Shown in pieces: positions 62,142 through 64,000 of a stretch of 64,000 nucleotides of DNA (position 1 is its first letter; every line of letters begins with the position of its first letter). A program made the translations under genes and the position numbers. A model generated the notes under the pieces. The model searched no databases and was not told the DNA's origin. It saw only the letters and a list, made by a program, of their open reading frames with translations. The stretch is from contig NZ_MCHY01000008.1 in the NCBI RefSeq assembly GCF_003609605.1, positions 124,001 to 188,000 on the forward strand. The letters are read 5' to 3'. Origin of the DNA: Ammoniphilus oxalaticus (lineage in GTDB: Bacteria; Bacillota; Bacilli; Aneurinibacillales; RAOX-1).

Positions 62142-64000
62142 ATGAGCGTGGATACTGTTGCAATTGAACACGTTGCTGAACAAGCGATTGCCAAATCAAA
62201 AAGGTATCTTCCTAAGAAAGATGTAGATATGCTAATGAGCGCCTTTGAACTTGCGCGGGATGCCCACGCAGGGCAAGTACGCAAATCAGGCGCGCCTTAT
62301 ATTGTCCATCCGATTGCCGTTGCGGAAATTTTGATTGACATGCAAATGGATGCGGTTACTGTCGCTGCCGGTTTCATGCATGATGTTGTTGAAGATACAT
62401 CTGTTACTCTTGATGAAATTAAACAAATATTTGGAGAAGATACAGCTAACCTTATTGATGGGGTTACAAAATTGGGTCGGATTAAGTACAAATCAAAAGA
62501 AGAACAGCAAGCTGAGAATCATCGTAAAATGTTTTTGGCGATGGCTCAGGATGTGCGCGTCATTCTTATCAAGCTAGCGGACCGTCTACACAACATGAGG
62601 ACGTTAAAACATCTTCCTGAAGAAAAACAAAGAAGGATTGCCAATGAAACGATGGAGATCTTTGCTCCTTTGGCGAATCGGCTGGGGATTGCTTCAATTA
62701 AGTGGGAACTGGAAGATATCGCGTTACGCTACATCAATCCTCAACAATACTATCGCATTGTCAATTTGATGCAAAAGAAACGAACGGAACGTGAAAAATA
62801 TATCGAGCAAGTGATGGAGGAGATCCGTCACCGATTAAAGGAAATGCGTATTGATGCGGATATTTCAGGTCGGCCTAAGCATCTTTATAGCATTTACCGC
62901 AAGATGATCACGCAAAGTAAAGAGTTTAACGAAATTTATGATTTACTTGCTGTCCGCGTCATTGTCGAGGATATACGTGACTGTTACGCAACGCTTGGCA
63001 TCATTCATACACTTTGGAAGCCAATGCCTGGCCGATTTAAGGATTACATTGCGATGCCAAAGGCGAACATGTATCAATCGTTGCATACGACCGTGATTGG
63101 ACCGAACGGGGAGCCTCTTGAGGTGCAAATCCGCACGTATGAAATGCATCGCACCGCGGAATATGGGATTGCCGCGCACTGGGTGTACAAAGAAGGAAAA
63201 GGGGCAAGTAAAGACTCAGTTGAAAGTAAGCTAACTTGGTTTAGAGAAATTTTAGAATGGCAAGACGATGCAAAAGATGCTCAAGAGTTTATGGAATCGC
63301 TAAAAATGGATTTATTTACGGATGTTGTATTCGTATTTACTCCAAAAGGCGATGTCATCGAACTGCCAAAAGGTTCTGTGCCGCTTGATTTTGCTTACCG
63401 AATTCACTCTGAGGTCGGAAATCGGTGTATTGGAGCGAAAGTAAACAATAAAATTGTTACGTTAGATCATTCGCTAAAGACGGGCGATATTGTTGAGGTG
63501 CTCACATCTAAACATAGCTATGGCCCAAGTAGGGATTGGTTGAAAATAGCCCAGTCGTCACAGGCAAAGAATAAGATTAAGGCGTGGTTTAAAAAGGAAA
63601 AGCGAGACGAAAATGTTTTAAAGGGCAGAGAACTTGTTGAAAATGAACTGAAAAAACAAGGTTTTGAACCGAAAGAGGCTTTGAGTTCGGAAAACCTTGC
63701 CGAAGCGACGAACAAATTTAATTTTAATAATGAAGAAGATATGTATGCGGCGATCGGGTATGGTGGTTTAACAGCGGCCCAACTTGTGACGCGCGTAACG
63801 GAGAAAATCAGAAAAAACCGCGAGGAAAAATCGGTTCCTGAGTTCAAACAACAAGATTTTCATCGGCGGAAAAGACCAGATCAAGGTATTTCTGTCAAGG
63901 GCGTCAACAATTTATTGGTTCGCTTCTCTCGGTGCTGCACACCGATTCCAGGTGATGCGATCGTTGGCTTTATTACGCGAGGACGAGGGGTATCAATTCA
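62142..64000 (+). CDS. relA: Bifunctional (p)ppGpp synthetase/hydrolase, 3' end missing
   Basis: Rel-type alarmone enzyme. The frame is open from ATG 62142 to the window end (about 619 residues of an expected ~730). It has the N-terminal HD hydrolase domain (GFMHDVVEDT, IKLADRLHNMRTL), the synthetase domain (RFKDYIAMPKANMYQSLHTTV) and a TGS domain (VFVFTPKGDVIELPKGSVPLDFAY). The Cys-Cys motif RCCTPIPGD starts the zinc-finger region. The ACT domain lies outside. apt-relA order is as in B. subtilis. Confidence 0.97.
   Translation, partial: MSVDTVAIEHVAEQAIAKSKRYLPKKDVDMLMSAFELARDAHAGQVRKSGAPYIVHPIAVAEILIDMQMDAVTVAAGFMHDVVEDTSVTLDEIKQIFGEDTANLIDGVTKLGRIKYKSKEEQQAENHRKMFLAMAQDVRVILIKLADRLHNMRTLKHLPEEKQRRIANETMEIFAPLANRLGIASIKWELEDIALRYINPQQYYRIVNLMQKKRTEREKYIEQVMEEIRHRLKEMRIDADISGRPKHLYSIYRKMITQSKEFNEIYDLLAVRVIVEDIRDCYATLGIIHTLWKPMPGRFKDYIAMPKANMYQSLHTTVIGPNGEPLEVQIRTYEMHRTAEYGIAAHWVYKEGKGASKDSVESKLTWFREILEWQDDAKDAQEFMESLKMDLFTDVVFVFTPKGDVIELPKGSVPLDFAYRIHSEVGNRCIGAKVNNKIVTLDHSLKTGDIVEVLTSKHSYGPSRDWLKIAQSSQAKNKIKAWFKKEKRDENVLKGRELVENELKKQGFEPKEALSSENLAEATNKFNFNNEEDMYAAIGYGGLTAAQLVTRVTEKIRKNREEKSVPEFKQQDFHRRKRPDQGISVKGVNNLLVRFSRCCTPIPGDAIVGFITRGRGVSI

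Noticed and set aside
62142-64000. Possible frameshift in relA, since no complete ORF closes
   Set aside because: The frame was read through from ATG 62142 to the last base with all Rel domains in order; it is merely cut by the window end.

Overview
This window is a core-chromosome segment of an endospore-forming, aerobic member of the Bacillales. Gene order follows Bacillus subtilis over long runs: hemB-hemL-spoVID-ysxE; valS-folC ... prepilin peptidase-spoIIB-maf-radC-mreBCD-minCD-spoIVFA-spoIVFB ... rplU-prp-rpmA-spo0B-obg-pheB ... pheA; safA ... bofC-ruvC-ruvA-ruvB ... queA-tgt-yajC-yrzE-yrbG-spoVB-comN-secDF ... apt-relA. RNase E/G, a cbb3 oxidase, a type IV pilus cluster between folC and maf, and many TTG starts point away from Bacillus itself towards a Paenibacillaceae/Aneurinibacillaceae-like lineage. 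That placement is inference.

Layout. 1-4.7 kb: end of heme synthesis, then spore coat morphogenesis (SpoVID, YsxE). 4.8-9.9 kb: a cbb3-type cytochrome c oxidase operon with small membrane proteins, then an FtsX-type ABC transporter. 9.9-15.8 kb: T-box-controlled valS, then folC and murC. 16.1-27.0 kb: a complete type IV pilus locus (minor pseudopilins on the minus strand; PilX-like protein, PilB, PilT, PilC, two tandem major pilins, PilD, PilM, PilN, PilO on the plus strand). 27.1-35.8 kb: SpoIIB-like SPOR protein, Maf, RadC, the Mre and Min systems, and the SpoIVFA/SpoIVFB sigma-K processing pair. 35.9-44.3 kb: RNase G, L21/Prp/L27, Spo0B, Obg, PheB and the Hom/ThrB/PheA amino-acid genes. 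44.4-49.1 kb: IlvE, SafA, a CotS-like coat protein, NadE and BofC. 49.2-54.3 kb: Holliday-junction processing (RuvCAB), queuosine (QueA/Tgt) and YajC. 55.0-62.0 kb: YrzE, YrbG-like and SpoVB membrane proteins, ComN, SecD/SecF, a cation efflux protein and Apt. The window ends inside relA.

Most interesting non-coding structure. (1) The leader of the first major pilin has a consensus promoter, a predicted H-type pseudoknot, an alternative antiterminator stem and an intrinsic terminator. This is the layout of a transcriptional riboswitch, and I cannot match it to a class I know. (2) Three intergenic cassettes, one at 15.86-16.05 kb and two at 54.42-54.85 kb, each hold four short imperfect palindromes at an almost invariant 50/60/50-bp spacing. 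Both loci lie between convergent gene ends, and two of the cassettes share a core sequence in opposite orientation. (3) Both LysM coat-morphogenesis genes (spoVID, safA) are followed by a kinase-fold coat protein gene, one of which has lost its catalytic motif. No CRISPR array, rRNA, tRNA, transposase or prophage was seen.
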